From positions 248,001 to 312,000 of the forward strand of contig NZ_JALAMS010000003.1 of NCBI RefSeq assembly GCF_026790145.1: 64,000 bases of DNA. The letters run 5' to 3'. The stretch is from Bacillus_I endophytica_A (GTDB taxonomy: Bacteria; Bacillota; Bacilli; Bacillales; Bacillaceae_H). Position 1 is the first letter of the stretch. Every line of letters begins with the position of its first letter. The notes below the pieces were generated by a model. That model saw nothing but the letters and a program-made list of their open reading frames with translations, was not told the DNA's origin and did not search any database. Below are positions 42,156-50,466 of this stretch, piece after piece. The position numbers and the translations under genes are program-made.

Positions 42156-43541
42156 GTGGATACTTTGTATATCATTATTAATATTTTAATTATGGCAGTG
42201 TTCATCGGACTGCTTGTCTATATGCAGAGAAAACATGTTTCGTTTTCAAAACGTGTTTTCACAGGTTTAGGTTTAGGGATTGTATACGGTCTTATTTTAC
42301 AGTTTATTTATGGAGCAACATCAGACGTTGTTGTAACGTCATCTGATTGGTTTAATATTGTCGGAAACGGCTATGTTAAGTTTCTACAAATGCTTGTTGT
42401 CCCACTTGTATTCATTTCAATCGTTTCAGCTTTTACACGTTTGAAAATGACAAAGAATATCGGGAAAATTAGTGTCCTTATTATCGGTATCTTACTTGGA
42501 ACAACGGCTATTGCATCAGCAGTTAGTATTGGAACAACAGCTTTGTTTAATTTAGATGCAAATCAGATTGATGGCGGTTCTGCTGAACAAAGTAGAGGTC
42601 TTGAGCTTGAAGATAAGCTTACAGGTGTCAAAGACTTAACGTTACCACAACAAATTGTTGAACTACTACCAGCTAACCCATTCCTTGATTTCACAGGAGC
42701 TCGTCCAACGTCAACAATTGCAGTTGTTATTTTTGCTGCGTTTATTGGGATAGCTTTCTTAGGTGTAAAACGAAAGCAGCCTGAACAAGCAGAAATGTTT
42801 GAAAAGATTATTGAATCTATCCGTACAATTGTAATGCGTATTGTAACGCTTGTTATTCGTCTTACTCCATTTGGAGTGTTAGCAATCATGACGAGAACAG
42901 CAGCAACAAGTGACTTAAAATCAATTGCAAATCTTGGTGTCTTTGTAATTGCATCATACGTTGCGTTAATTGTAATGTTCTTAGTTCACCTTATTCTTTT
43001 ATCTGTGTTCGGCTTGAACCCAATTACGTATGTGAAGAAAATTATTCCAGTTTTACTTTTTGCTTTCACATCACGTTCAAGCGCTGGAACATTGCCAATT
43101 AACATTGATACACAAACGAAGAAGCTTGGTGTCCCTGATGCAATTGCAAACTTTGCTGGTTCATTTGGCTTGTCTATTGGGCAAAACGGATGTGCGGGTA
43201 TTTACCCTACAATGCTTGCTGTAATGATTGCACCAACAGTTGGCATTAATCCATTTTCGCCTTCATTTATTGCAACATTAATTGTTGTTGTTGCTATTAG
43301 CTCATTTGGAGTAGCTGGTGTCGGCGGTGGAGCAACGTTTGCCGCTTTAATCGTTCTTTCTACAATGAACCTTCCTGTAGCACTTGCAGGTCTGCTTATT
43401 TCAGTTGAACCTCTTATTGATATGGGACGTACAGCATTGAACGTAAGCGGAAGTATGACAGCAGGAGTTGTCACAAGTAAAGCAACAAAAGAAATTAATA
43501 CAGCAATGTATAACAATAGAAGTATTGAACTTGAACATTAA
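42156..43541 (+). CDS. tcyP: L-cystine symporter TcyP (dicarboxylate/amino acid:cation symporter family)
   Basis: 461 residues, DAACS fold with about eight membrane helices plus two re-entrant loops; the serine-rich TSRSSAGTLPIN motif (re-entrant loop 1) and a second gate in GVAGVGGGAT are visible. The long N-terminal hydrophobic extension and length are closer to TcyP than to glutamate/aspartate GltP. Start GTG 42156, AGGAGG at 42140-42145; the upstream extension in frame overlaps the promoter region (TATAAT at 42105-42110). Monocistronic between two terminators. Confidence 0.83.
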   Translation: MDTLYIIINILIMAVFIGLLVYMQRKHVSFSKRVFTGLGLGIVYGLILQFIYGATSDVVVTSSDWFNIVGNGYVKFLQMLVVPLVFISIVSAFTRLKMTKNIGKISVLIIGILLGTTAIASAVSIGTTALFNLDANQIDGGSAEQSRGLELEDKLTGVKDLTLPQQIVELLPANPFLDFTGARPTSTIAVVIFAAFIGIAFLGVKRKQPEQAEMFEKIIESIRTIVMRIVTLVIRLTPFGVLAIMTRTAATSDLKSIANLGVFVIASYVALIVMFLVHLILLSVFGLNPITYVKKIIPVLLFAFTSRSSAGTLPINIDTQTKKLGVPDAIANFAGSFGLSIGQNGCAGIYPTMLAVMIAPTVGINPFSPSFIATLIVVVAISSFGVAGVGGGATFAALIVLSTMNLPVALAGLLISVEPLIDMGRTALNVSGSMTAGVVTSKATKEINTAMYNNRSIELEH

Positions 43542-43573
43542 AAAAAACCTTGGCTTCGGCCAAGGTTTTTTTG
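43542..43573 (+). terminator. Terminator after tcyP
   Basis: Stem AAAACCTTGGC/GCCAAGGTTTT with a stable TTCG tetraloop and T-run. Confidence 0.92.
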
Positions 43574-43663
43574 TTCGCTAATTATGGAAATAATAGGTAT
43601 TATAAAGATAGGATCAATAAACAGAAAATTTGATTATTTCATATATTATTTGAACGTGAACTG

Positions 43664-43692
43664 TTGACGAGGCGAAATGAAAGATGTAAACT
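43664..43692 (+). promoter_or_regulatory. Predicted SigA promoter of the his operon
   Basis: TTGACG at 43664-43669, 17-base spacer, TAAACT at 43687-43692. Start about 43699, 73 bases before hisZ. No T-box (no AGGGTGG-type antiterminator sequence and too short a leader). Confidence 0.65.
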
Positions 43693-43703
43693 ACTAATAA
43701 CTT

Positions 43704-43729
43704 TAATTCATTATTTCTCTAATTCATTA
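43704..43729 (+). repeat. Tandem TAATTCATTA in the his leader (possible operator)
   Basis: Identical 10-mers at 43704-43713 and 43720-43729, start-to-start 16 bases, just after the predicted transcription start. Flanking ACTAAT and ATTAGT make an outer dyad. Could be the site of a HisR/YerC-type TrpR-family repressor; AT-rich, so chance is possible. Confidence 0.4.
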
Positions 43730-43771
43730 GTGTGATAAAGTATTTTTATTATAAATCAAAGGATGGTTACG

Positions 43772-44950
43772 ATGTCGAAGTTATTTATGTTTGAAAAGCC
43801 ACTTGGAATGCGAGATACATTGCCACAGCTTTATAATCGAAAAAAAGCAGTTCGTGATCAGCTTGCTGGGGAGATTAAAAATTGGGGATATCAATATATG
43901 GAAACTCCAACTTTAGAATATTACGAAACGGTCGGAAATGCTTCAGCTATTCTAGATCAGCAACTTTTTAAACTTCTTGATCGACAAGGGCGGACACTTG
44001 TCTTAAGACCAGATATGACAACGCCAATTGCACGGGTTGCTTCATCCAAATTAGCTAATGATATTCCACTTCGTCTTGCCTATGAAGCAAACGTATATCG
44101 AACCCAGCAGGATGAGGGAGGAAGACCGTCAGAATTTGAACAGGTAGGGATTGAACTTATTGGGGACGGAACAATTACAAGTGATGCAGAAGTCATTTCT
44201 CTCATGATTAGTGCCCTTAAAAAAGCAGGATTACAATCATTTAAGGTTGCAATTGGGCACGTTGGCTACATTAATTCGCTTTTCTTAGAAATTGTCGGAA
44301 ATGAAGAACGAGCGAATGTCCTGCGTCGTTATCTTTATGAAAAAAATTATGTTGGCTATCGTAACCATGTCCAAAACTTAGGTCTTTCTTCCATTGATCG
44401 AGATCGCTTATTGAAGCTTCTTGAGCTACGTGGAGATGAAACGAAAATTGTGGACGCAATTGACCTTGCTGAAAGTGAAGAAGGGAAGAAGGCAGGAAGA
44501 CAGCTTCGCGACCTTTGGAAGCTTCTTGAAGTATATGGTGTTACAAATGAAATTAAGATTGATTTTAATCTTGTAAGTCATATGAGTTATTACAGCAGCA
44601 TTTTATTTGAAGTTTATGCTGAAAACGTCGGATCTCAAATCGGAAATGGTGGAAGATATAATGAACTTTTGGAAAAGTTTAATCAAAACACACCTGCAAC
44701 AGGATTTGGTATTCAGCTTAATCGGCTATTAGAAGCGTTGAATGCTCCTGAAGAAGAGGAAAAAATAGATTGTATCCTATATAGTACCGAAAGACTTGCT
44801 GAAGCTTTTGTTCTTGCGGAAGAGAAAAGAAAGGTTCAGGAAAAAGTAGTTATTCAGAACATTGCAGGAGTCCAAGATGTTGACTCTTTTACACAAAAAT
44901 TTGACGACGTCACATATTTAATTGGAAAAGCACGAGGTGAAAATAAATGA
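43772..44950 (+). CDS. hisZ: ATP phosphoribosyltransferase regulatory subunit
   Basis: 392 residues, a histidyl-tRNA synthetase paralogue lacking tRNA-charging function. HisRS-like motifs: KPLGMRDTLPQ near the start, motif-2-like VLRPDMTTPIARVAS, and GNGGRYNELLEKF. It forms the holoenzyme with short HisG and carries histidine feedback control. Start ATG 43772 preceded by AAAGGATGG; ATG 43763 lies within that site. Overlaps hisG by 4 bases. Confidence 0.95.
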   Translation: MSKLFMFEKPLGMRDTLPQLYNRKKAVRDQLAGEIKNWGYQYMETPTLEYYETVGNASAILDQQLFKLLDRQGRTLVLRPDMTTPIARVASSKLANDIPLRLAYEANVYRTQQDEGGRPSEFEQVGIELIGDGTITSDAEVISLMISALKKAGLQSFKVAIGHVGYINSLFLEIVGNEERANVLRRYLYEKNYVGYRNHVQNLGLSSIDRDRLLKLLELRGDETKIVDAIDLAESEEGKKAGRQLRDLWKLLEVYGVTNEIKIDFNLVSHMSYYSSILFEVYAENVGSQIGNGGRYNELLEKFNQNTPATGFGIQLNRLLEALNAPEEEEKIDCILYSTERLAEAFVLAEEKRKVQEKVVIQNIAGVQDVDSFTQKFDDVTYLIGKARGENK

Positions 44951-45576
44951 GCAGCCCTTTAACAATTGCTATGCCGAAAGGTCGTATCTTTGAAGAAGCA
45001 GCAGACTTGCTACGAACAGCTGGATTTGCTCTTCCAGCAGAATTTGATGACTCAAGAAAGCTTATTGTGGACGTAGAAGCTGAGAACATGCGCTTTATTT
45101 TGGCTAAGCCAATGGATGTCACAACATATGTAGAATATGGAGTTGCAGACCTCGGAATTGCTGGGAAAGATGTCATGCTTGAAGAAGAACGAGACGTTTA
45201 TGAACTTCTAGACTTAAAGATTAGCAAATGTCATCTTTCTGTAGCTGGTTTACCTAATGCCATTCGTGATGAAGTTGCACCAAAGGTAGCAACAAAATAC
45301 CCAAACGTTGCTTCCTCATATTTTAGAGAACAAGGAGAACAAGTGGAGATTATTCGCTTAAATGGATCAATTGAACTTGCTCCTATTGTGGGATTAGCCG
45401 ATCGAATTGTTGATATTGTGTCAACAGGGCAAACATTAAAAGAGAACGGACTCGTAGAGCTCGAGCATATTGAAGATATTACATCTCGGTTAATCGTAAA
45501 TCCTGTAAGCTACCGTTTAAAAGACGAGCGAATTGATGAAATTGTAACAAAATTAGCTTCAGTTTTAGAAGGGTGA
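44947..45576 (+). CDS. hisG: ATP phosphoribosyltransferase catalytic subunit, short form
   Basis: 209 residues, the short HisG that needs HisZ, present next door. It performs the first step of histidine synthesis: ATP plus PRPP to phosphoribosyl-ATP. The PRPP-binding stretch IVDIVSTGQTLKENGL is visible near residue 155. ATG overlaps the hisZ stop (ATGA), indicating coupling. Confidence 0.97.
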   Translation: MSSPLTIAMPKGRIFEEAADLLRTAGFALPAEFDDSRKLIVDVEAENMRFILAKPMDVTTYVEYGVADLGIAGKDVMLEEERDVYELLDLKISKCHLSVAGLPNAIRDEVAPKVATKYPNVASSYFREQGEQVEIIRLNGSIELAPIVGLADRIVDIVSTGQTLKENGLVELEHIEDITSRLIVNPVSYRLKDERIDEIVTKLASVLEG

Positions 45577-45582
45577 GAAAAG

Positions 45583-46863
45583 ATGGACATTCGGAAAGTA
45601 ACGAGTGAGCTAAGTTTAAAACGGAAAATTAATAATGGGACAGGGGAACAGCGTGAAGCTGTTATTAGTATATTAGCAGACATTGAGAAGCGTGGAGATC
45701 AAGCTCTTCAAGCTTATACAAAGAAGTTTGATGGCGCATTGTTGAAAGATTTCCGCGTCTCAGAAGAAGAGATTAAAAGCGCATATGAACAAATTGACGA
45801 TAGCATAGTGAATATCATCACAGAAGCCGCGGAAAATATCCGTGATTACCACGAGCGAATGAAAAGTCAATCTTGGATTGTAACAAAACCGGATGGGACA
45901 ATGCTCGGTCAGCAGGTTACACCGCTTGATGCTGTTGGTGTATATGTGCCAGGTGGGACAGCAGCATATCCTTCATCAGTATTAATGAATGTTATTCCAG
46001 CTCAAGTTGCTGGAGTAGGACGAATTGTCATGACGTCTCCTCCAAACGAAAAAGGCGAACTTCCAGCTGGTGTTCTCGTTGCGGCGAACGAGCTTGGAGT
46101 TGATGAAATTTACAAAGTAGGAGGAGCACAAGCTGTCGGTGCTCTTGCTTATGGAACAGAGACAATTGCACCTGTTGATAAAATCGTAGGTCCTGGGAAT
46201 ATTTTTGTTGCACTTGCAAAACGTGAAGTCTTTGGCCTTGTTGATATTGACGCTATTGCAGGTCCGAGTGAAATTGTCATCTTAGCAGATGAGTCAGCAC
46301 ATCCGGATGAAGTTGCAGCAGATCTTCTTTCTCAAGCAGAGCATGATCGGCTTGCTTCAAGTATTCTCGTTACGCATTCAGAAGAACTTGCCTATCGTGT
46401 ACAGAAGGAAGTAGAGCAACAATTAAAAACACTGCCTAGAAGAGACATTGCTTTAGCTTCCATAGAAGATCATGGAGCTATTTATGTAACAGAGTCATTA
46501 GAAGAGTCTGTTACTGTTGTGAATAAATTGGCGCCAGAGCACTTAGAAGTTGTCACAAAAGATCCTCATAATCTACTTGGTCAAATTCGACATGCAGGAG
46601 CAATCTTTTTGGGAAGATATAGTTCAGAACCTGTTGGAGATTATTTTGCAGGTCCAAACCATGTTTTGCCGACAAATGGAACAGCGGCATTTTCTAGTCC
46701 GCTTTCTGTGGAGTCTTTTGTTAAGAAATCAAGCATTATTTCTTATAGTGAGAAGGCATTAATCGAAAATGCTAGCAAAATTGCTGCATTTGCCCGCTTA
46801 GAAGGGTTAGAAGCACATGCACGTGCTGTTGAATCAAGGTTTAAAGCGAAGGGAGAAAATTAA
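45583..46863 (+). CDS. hisD: Histidinol dehydrogenase
   Basis: 426 residues. Signature with GVYVPGGTAAYPSSVLMN near residue 120, IVGPGN near 200, the zinc ligands in SQAEHD near 255 and HAG-type His near 330. Oxidises histidinol to histidine in two NAD-dependent steps, the last of the pathway. ATG 45583, six bases after hisG; operon member. Confidence 0.97.
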   Translation: MDIRKVTSELSLKRKINNGTGEQREAVISILADIEKRGDQALQAYTKKFDGALLKDFRVSEEEIKSAYEQIDDSIVNIITEAAENIRDYHERMKSQSWIVTKPDGTMLGQQVTPLDAVGVYVPGGTAAYPSSVLMNVIPAQVAGVGRIVMTSPPNEKGELPAGVLVAANELGVDEIYKVGGAQAVGALAYGTETIAPVDKIVGPGNIFVALAKREVFGLVDIDAIAGPSEIVILADESAHPDEVAADLLSQAEHDRLASSILVTHSEELAYRVQKEVEQQLKTLPRRDIALASIEDHGAIYVTESLEESVTVVNKLAPEHLEVVTKDPHNLLGQIRHAGAIFLGRYSSEPVGDYFAGPNHVLPTNGTAAFSSPLSVESFVKKSSIISYSEKALIENASKIAAFARLEGLEAHARAVESRFKAKGEN

Positions 46864-46864
46864 A

Positions 46865-47449
46865 GTGAGAGAAGCTTCAATTGAACGTAAAACAAACGAA
46901 ACAGATATTGCTCTAAGTATGAACATTGATGGAGAAGGAAAGTCTTCGATCAAAACAGGCGTGCCGTTTCTGGAACATATGCTTGATTTGTTTACAAAAC
47001 ACGGGCAGTTTGACCTTGATATTAAAGCAAATGGAGATACAGAAATTGATGACCACCACACAACAGAAGACATCGGAATTTGTCTTGGTTCGGTTTTTAA
47101 AGATGCGTTAGGAGATAAAAAAGGAATTAAGCGTTATGGCCAAGCTATGGTGCCGATGGATGATGCACTTGCTCAAGTTGTTGTAGATCTGAGCAATCGT
47201 CCTCATTTTGAATTAAAAGGAGATATTCCAGCAAGCCAAGTTGGAACATTTGATACAGAACTTGTTGATGAGTTTCTGTGGAAGTTTGCGCTAGAGGCTC
47301 GTATGAATCTACACGTTATTATTCACTATGGTCGCAATACACACCACATTATTGAAGCTGTGTTTAAAGCGCTCGGCCGTGCATTAGATGAAGCAACAAT
47401 GATTGATCCTCGTGTTAAAGGCGTTCCCTCAACGAAAGGAATGTTGTAG
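46865..47449 (+). CDS. hisB: Imidazoleglycerol-phosphate dehydratase
   Basis: 194 residues, monofunctional HisB. Metal-binding motifs FLEHMLD and DDHHTTED (both di-manganese sites), and the second HHIIEA block near residue 165. Start GTG 46865, one base after the hisD stop, with GGGAGA at the end of hisD; the longer frame lies inside hisD. No phosphatase domain is fused, so histidinol-phosphate phosphatase must be a separate gene outside this window. Confidence 0.96.
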   Translation: MREASIERKTNETDIALSMNIDGEGKSSIKTGVPFLEHMLDLFTKHGQFDLDIKANGDTEIDDHHTTEDIGICLGSVFKDALGDKKGIKRYGQAMVPMDDALAQVVVDLSNRPHFELKGDIPASQVGTFDTELVDEFLWKFALEARMNLHVIIHYGRNTHHIIEAVFKALGRALDEATMIDPRVKGVPSTKGML

Positions 47450-47450
47450 T

Positions 47451-48092
47451 ATGATTGGCATTATTGATTATGGAATGGGAAATCTTTATAGCGTCAGCAA
47501 AGCACTTGAGCGTTTGGATTATGACTATATTGTTTCAAATGATCCCAAAGAGCTTAAGAAAACAAAAGGTTACATTCTACCAGGCGTAGGAGCATTTGGA
47601 GATGCTATGGAGGAGCTTAACCGTCAAAACCTTGCTTCTTTTATAAAAGAGGAAGCAGATAGAGGAAAACCTCTTCTTGGTATTTGTCTAGGGATGCAGC
47701 TTCTATTTGAACAAAGCGAAGAAAATGGAATATCTGATGGTCTTGGTCTTTTAAAAGGGCGCGTTATTAAATTTAAAGGCACTACAGCAGAGGGTGAGTT
47801 ATATAAAGTTCCTCATATGGGATGGAATAAGCTAACATTTAACCGAGACTCAGAGCTATTAACAAATGTGGAAGAAGAGCATGTTTATTTTGTTCATTCT
47901 TATTATGTAGATACAGACGATAAAGAAGCGATTATTGCAACAGCTGATTATGATGTTAAAGTACCCGCTGTTGTTGGCAGGGCCAATGTGTTTGGAACTC
48001 AGTTTCATCCAGAAAAAAGCAGCGATATCGGGGTAAAGATGCTAAGAAATTTTGCAAACTATGTGGAGAAGCGAGGAGAAAGCAGTGAGTAA
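47451..48092 (+). CDS. hisH: Imidazole glycerol phosphate synthase, glutamine amidotransferase subunit
   Basis: 213 residues, class I amidotransferase. Opening IIDYGMGNL, nucleophile Cys in GICLGMQLLFE near residue 80, and the His/Glu dyad in GTQFHPEKS near 195. Supplies ammonia to HisF. ATG 47451 overlaps no coding but follows the hisB stop by one base; its end overlaps hisA by 8 bases. Confidence 0.97.
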   Translation: MIGIIDYGMGNLYSVSKALERLDYDYIVSNDPKELKKTKGYILPGVGAFGDAMEELNRQNLASFIKEEADRGKPLLGICLGMQLLFEQSEENGISDGLGLLKGRVIKFKGTTAEGELYKVPHMGWNKLTFNRDSELLTNVEEEHVYFVHSYYVDTDDKEAIIATADYDVKVPAVVGRANVFGTQFHPEKSSDIGVKMLRNFANYVEKRGESSE

Positions 48093-48819
48093 TTTTACGA
48101 TTTATCCAGCTATTGATATGCGTGGGGGAAAATGTGTCCGCCTTGTCCAAGGGGACTACAGTAAAGAAACGGTCTATGGAGATTCACCGCTTGATATGGC
48201 AAAAGTATTTGCAAACGATGGAGCCCAGTGGATTCATATGGTAGACCTTGATGGAGCTAAAAAAGGAGCTCGAGTGAATGATAATCATGTTTTACGTGTT
48301 AAAAAGGAATTGAACGTGTCTGTTCAAATCGGCGGTGGGATTCGAACAGAGGAAGATGTAGCGTTTTATCTAGAGAATGGAATAGACCGCGTTATTTTAG
48401 GAAGTGCTGCTATCTCAAACCCTCAGTTTGTGAAGGATATGCTTCACAAATATGGAGAGAAAATTGCTATTGGAATTGATGCAAGAGACGGATATGTTGC
48501 AACAGAAGGATGGATTGAAACTTCAACAATTAAAGCGACAGAGCTTGGTCAGAAGCTCGCAGCTGAAGGAGCTAAAACTTTTATTTTTACAGATATCGCT
48601 ACAGACGGTATGCTGTCTGGTCCAAATGTGGAGGCAGTCAGAGAACTTGCTGAAGTTACAAAAGCAAATGTGATTGCTTCAGGTGGTGTCAGTTCTCTTG
48701 CTGATCTTAAGAATCTTTTCGCGTATGGAGAAAGTGGGATTGAAGGGGCTATTGTCGGCAAGGCTCTTTATACAGAGCAGTTTACCGTAAAAGAAGCACT
48801 TAAAGAGGTGGAGAGATGA
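48085..48819 (+). CDS. hisA: ProFAR isomerase
   Basis: 244 residues, TIM barrel. IYPAIDMRGGKCVRLVQG at the start contains the catalytic Asp; second Asp in FTDIATDGML near residue 170; phosphate sites near GGGIR and ASGGV. Start GTG 48085 with AGGAG upstream; the longer frame runs inside hisH. Overlaps hisF by 4 bases. Confidence 0.97.
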   Translation: MSNFTIYPAIDMRGGKCVRLVQGDYSKETVYGDSPLDMAKVFANDGAQWIHMVDLDGAKKGARVNDNHVLRVKKELNVSVQIGGGIRTEEDVAFYLENGIDRVILGSAAISNPQFVKDMLHKYGEKIAIGIDARDGYVATEGWIETSTIKATELGQKLAAEGAKTFIFTDIATDGMLSGPNVEAVRELAEVTKANVIASGGVSSLADLKNLFAYGESGIEGAIVGKALYTEQFTVKEALKEVER

Positions 48820-49574
48820 TTACAAAACGAATTATTCCTTGCCTTGATGTAAAAGATGGGCGTGTTGTAAAAGGCGTTCAATTTGTAGAACTTCGCGATG
48901 CGGGAGATCCTGTTGAGCTTGCAAAGTTTTATGATGAGGAAGGCGCAGACGAACTAGTTTTTTTAGATATCTCTGCTTCTCATGAAGGTCGTAAAACAAT
49001 GGTTGATGTTGTAAGAGAAGTTGCCTCACAATTAGCGATTCCCTTTACTGTTGGGGGAGGGATTAATTCGCTTGAGGATATGAAAAGAATGCTTAGAGCA
49101 GGTGCTGACAAAGTATCGTTAAATACAGCTGCTTTATTAAATCCCTCACTTATTACAGAAGGAGCCAACTTCTTTGGTTCTCAATGCATTGTCGTTGCAA
49201 TTGATGCCAAATGGGATGAAGGGCTAGGGTCGTGGCGTGTATATACGCACGGAGGACGTAACGAGACCAAGTGGGATGTAGTTTCATGGGCGAAAGAGGC
49301 TGTGTTAGCAGGAGCAGGTGAAATTCTTTTAACAAGTATGGATTGTGATGGCGAGAAACAAGGATTTAATTTAGAACTAACAAAGGCTGTAAGTGAAGCT
49401 GTGTCTGTACCTGTGATTGCATCAGGGGGGGCTGGAAATGCAGAGCACTTCTATACAGGGTTTGAAGAAGGAAAAGCAGACGCTGGTTTAGCAGCTTCTA
49501 TTTTTCACTATAAAGAAACGTCAGTAAGGGAAATTAAAGCAGCGTTAAGACAACGAGGAGTGAACGTACGATGA
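48816..49574 (+). CDS. hisF: Imidazole glycerol phosphate synthase, cyclase subunit
   Basis: 252 residues, TIM barrel related to HisA. IIPCLDVKDGRVVKG at the start with catalytic Asp11-equivalent, and Asp in LLTSMDCDGEKQG near residue 172. Makes imidazole glycerol phosphate and AICAR using ammonia from HisH. ATGA overlap with hisA and again with hisI: the operon is translationally coupled throughout this part. Confidence 0.97.
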   Translation: MITKRIIPCLDVKDGRVVKGVQFVELRDAGDPVELAKFYDEEGADELVFLDISASHEGRKTMVDVVREVASQLAIPFTVGGGINSLEDMKRMLRAGADKVSLNTAALLNPSLITEGANFFGSQCIVVAIDAKWDEGLGSWRVYTHGGRNETKWDVVSWAKEAVLAGAGEILLTSMDCDGEKQGFNLELTKAVSEAVSVPVIASGGAGNAEHFYTGFEEGKADAGLAASIFHYKETSVREIKAALRQRGVNVR

Positions 49575-50197
49575 ACCTAGAAGATGTTGTATTTGATGAA
49601 AAAGGACTTGTTCCAGCTATTGTCCAAGATGCGATAAGTAAAGAAGTCCTTACATTAGCTTATATGAACAAGGAATCATTGGAGAAATCTTTAGAGACAA
49701 AAGAAACTTGGTTCTATAGTCGCTCAAGACAAGAGCTTTGGCATAAAGGAGAAACATCTGGTAATACTCAAAAAATTGTAGGGATGCGTTATGATTGTGA
49801 CGGAGATGCTCTTGTTATAGAAGTTGAAATTAATGGACCTGCTTGTCATACTGGAAAATATTCTTGTTTTAATAAGGAGCTTGTAGAGAAGAAATTTGCC
49901 TCATCTGACAACCGCTTTGCTATTATTAATCAACTTGAACAAGTTATTGCAGCTCGTGAACAGGAACGTCCAGAAGGAGCTTATACAACGTATTTATTCG
50001 AAAAAGGTGTGGATAAAATTTTGAAAAAAGTCGGAGAAGAAGCTTCAGAAGTGATCATCGCTGCAAAGAACCGTGATCCTGAAGAGTTAAAATGGGAAGC
50101 AGCTGACCTACTTTATCACTTGCTCGTTCTTCTTCGTGAACAGAAGCTCCCGCTTGATGAAGTGCTTAGCGTTTTAGAAGAAAGACACGGATCATAA
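49571..50197 (+). CDS. hisI: Bifunctional phosphoribosyl-AMP cyclohydrolase / phosphoribosyl-ATP pyrophosphatase
   Basis: 208 residues. HisI domain about 1-110 with zinc ligands in YDCDGDAL and the Cys pair CHTGKYSC; HisE domain about 115-205 with the Glu-rich all-helical motif GEEASEVIIAAKN. Catalyses steps 2 and 3 of the pathway. Last gene of hisZGDBHAFI; a terminator follows. Confidence 0.96.
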   Translation: MNLEDVVFDEKGLVPAIVQDAISKEVLTLAYMNKESLEKSLETKETWFYSRSRQELWHKGETSGNTQKIVGMRYDCDGDALVIEVEINGPACHTGKYSCFNKELVEKKFASSDNRFAIINQLEQVIAAREQERPEGAYTTYLFEKGVDKILKKVGEEASEVIIAAKNRDPEELKWEAADLLYHLLVLLREQKLPLDEVLSVLEERHGS

Positions 50198-50202
50198 CAA
50201 AG

Positions 50203-50235
50203 AAAAGACGTTCACGTATAGTGAGCGTCTTTTTT
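50203..50235 (+). terminator. Terminator after the his operon
   Basis: Stem AAAAGACGTTCAC/GTGAGCGTCTTTT (one G-U pair) with T-run. Confidence 0.9.
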
Positions 50236-50393
50236 GTCGCTCCCAGTAAAAAGTTAACGGTCTCCTCTACTCTCGAAGCTATTAAGTGTGATATACTACG
50301 AACGATATAAATAAAGTCATTCGGCATGAAAATATGGTTTCTTTTGTTGCCTGTCAAAGCGCTTTTTTTATAAGCTTTTGATGAGCAGCATTT

Positions 50394-50421
50394 TTCAGCA
50401 TGCTGAAGAAATAACTATACT
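50394..50421 (+). promoter_or_regulatory. Palindrome plus -10 box upstream of yvcD
   Basis: Perfect 14-bp palindrome TTCAGCATGCTGAA at 50394-50407 overlaps the -35 position of a TATACT (50416-50421). Possible repressor site. Further upstream AAAGCGCTTT (50356-50365 region) resembles the centre of a cre site, but the outer TG/CA bases do not match. Confidence 0.4.
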
Positions 50422-50466
50422 ACACAAAAAGTTCAGGTGAAATAAACAGTGGACATGGAGGACGGA

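Noticed and set aside
43574..43771. T-box riboswitch before hisZ
   Set aside because: No conserved T-box antiterminator sequence or specifier stem, and no competing terminator in the leader.
50354..50367. CcpA cre site before yvcD (AAAGCGCTTT core)
   Set aside because: The flanking TG and CA positions do not match the cre consensus, leaving three mismatches.
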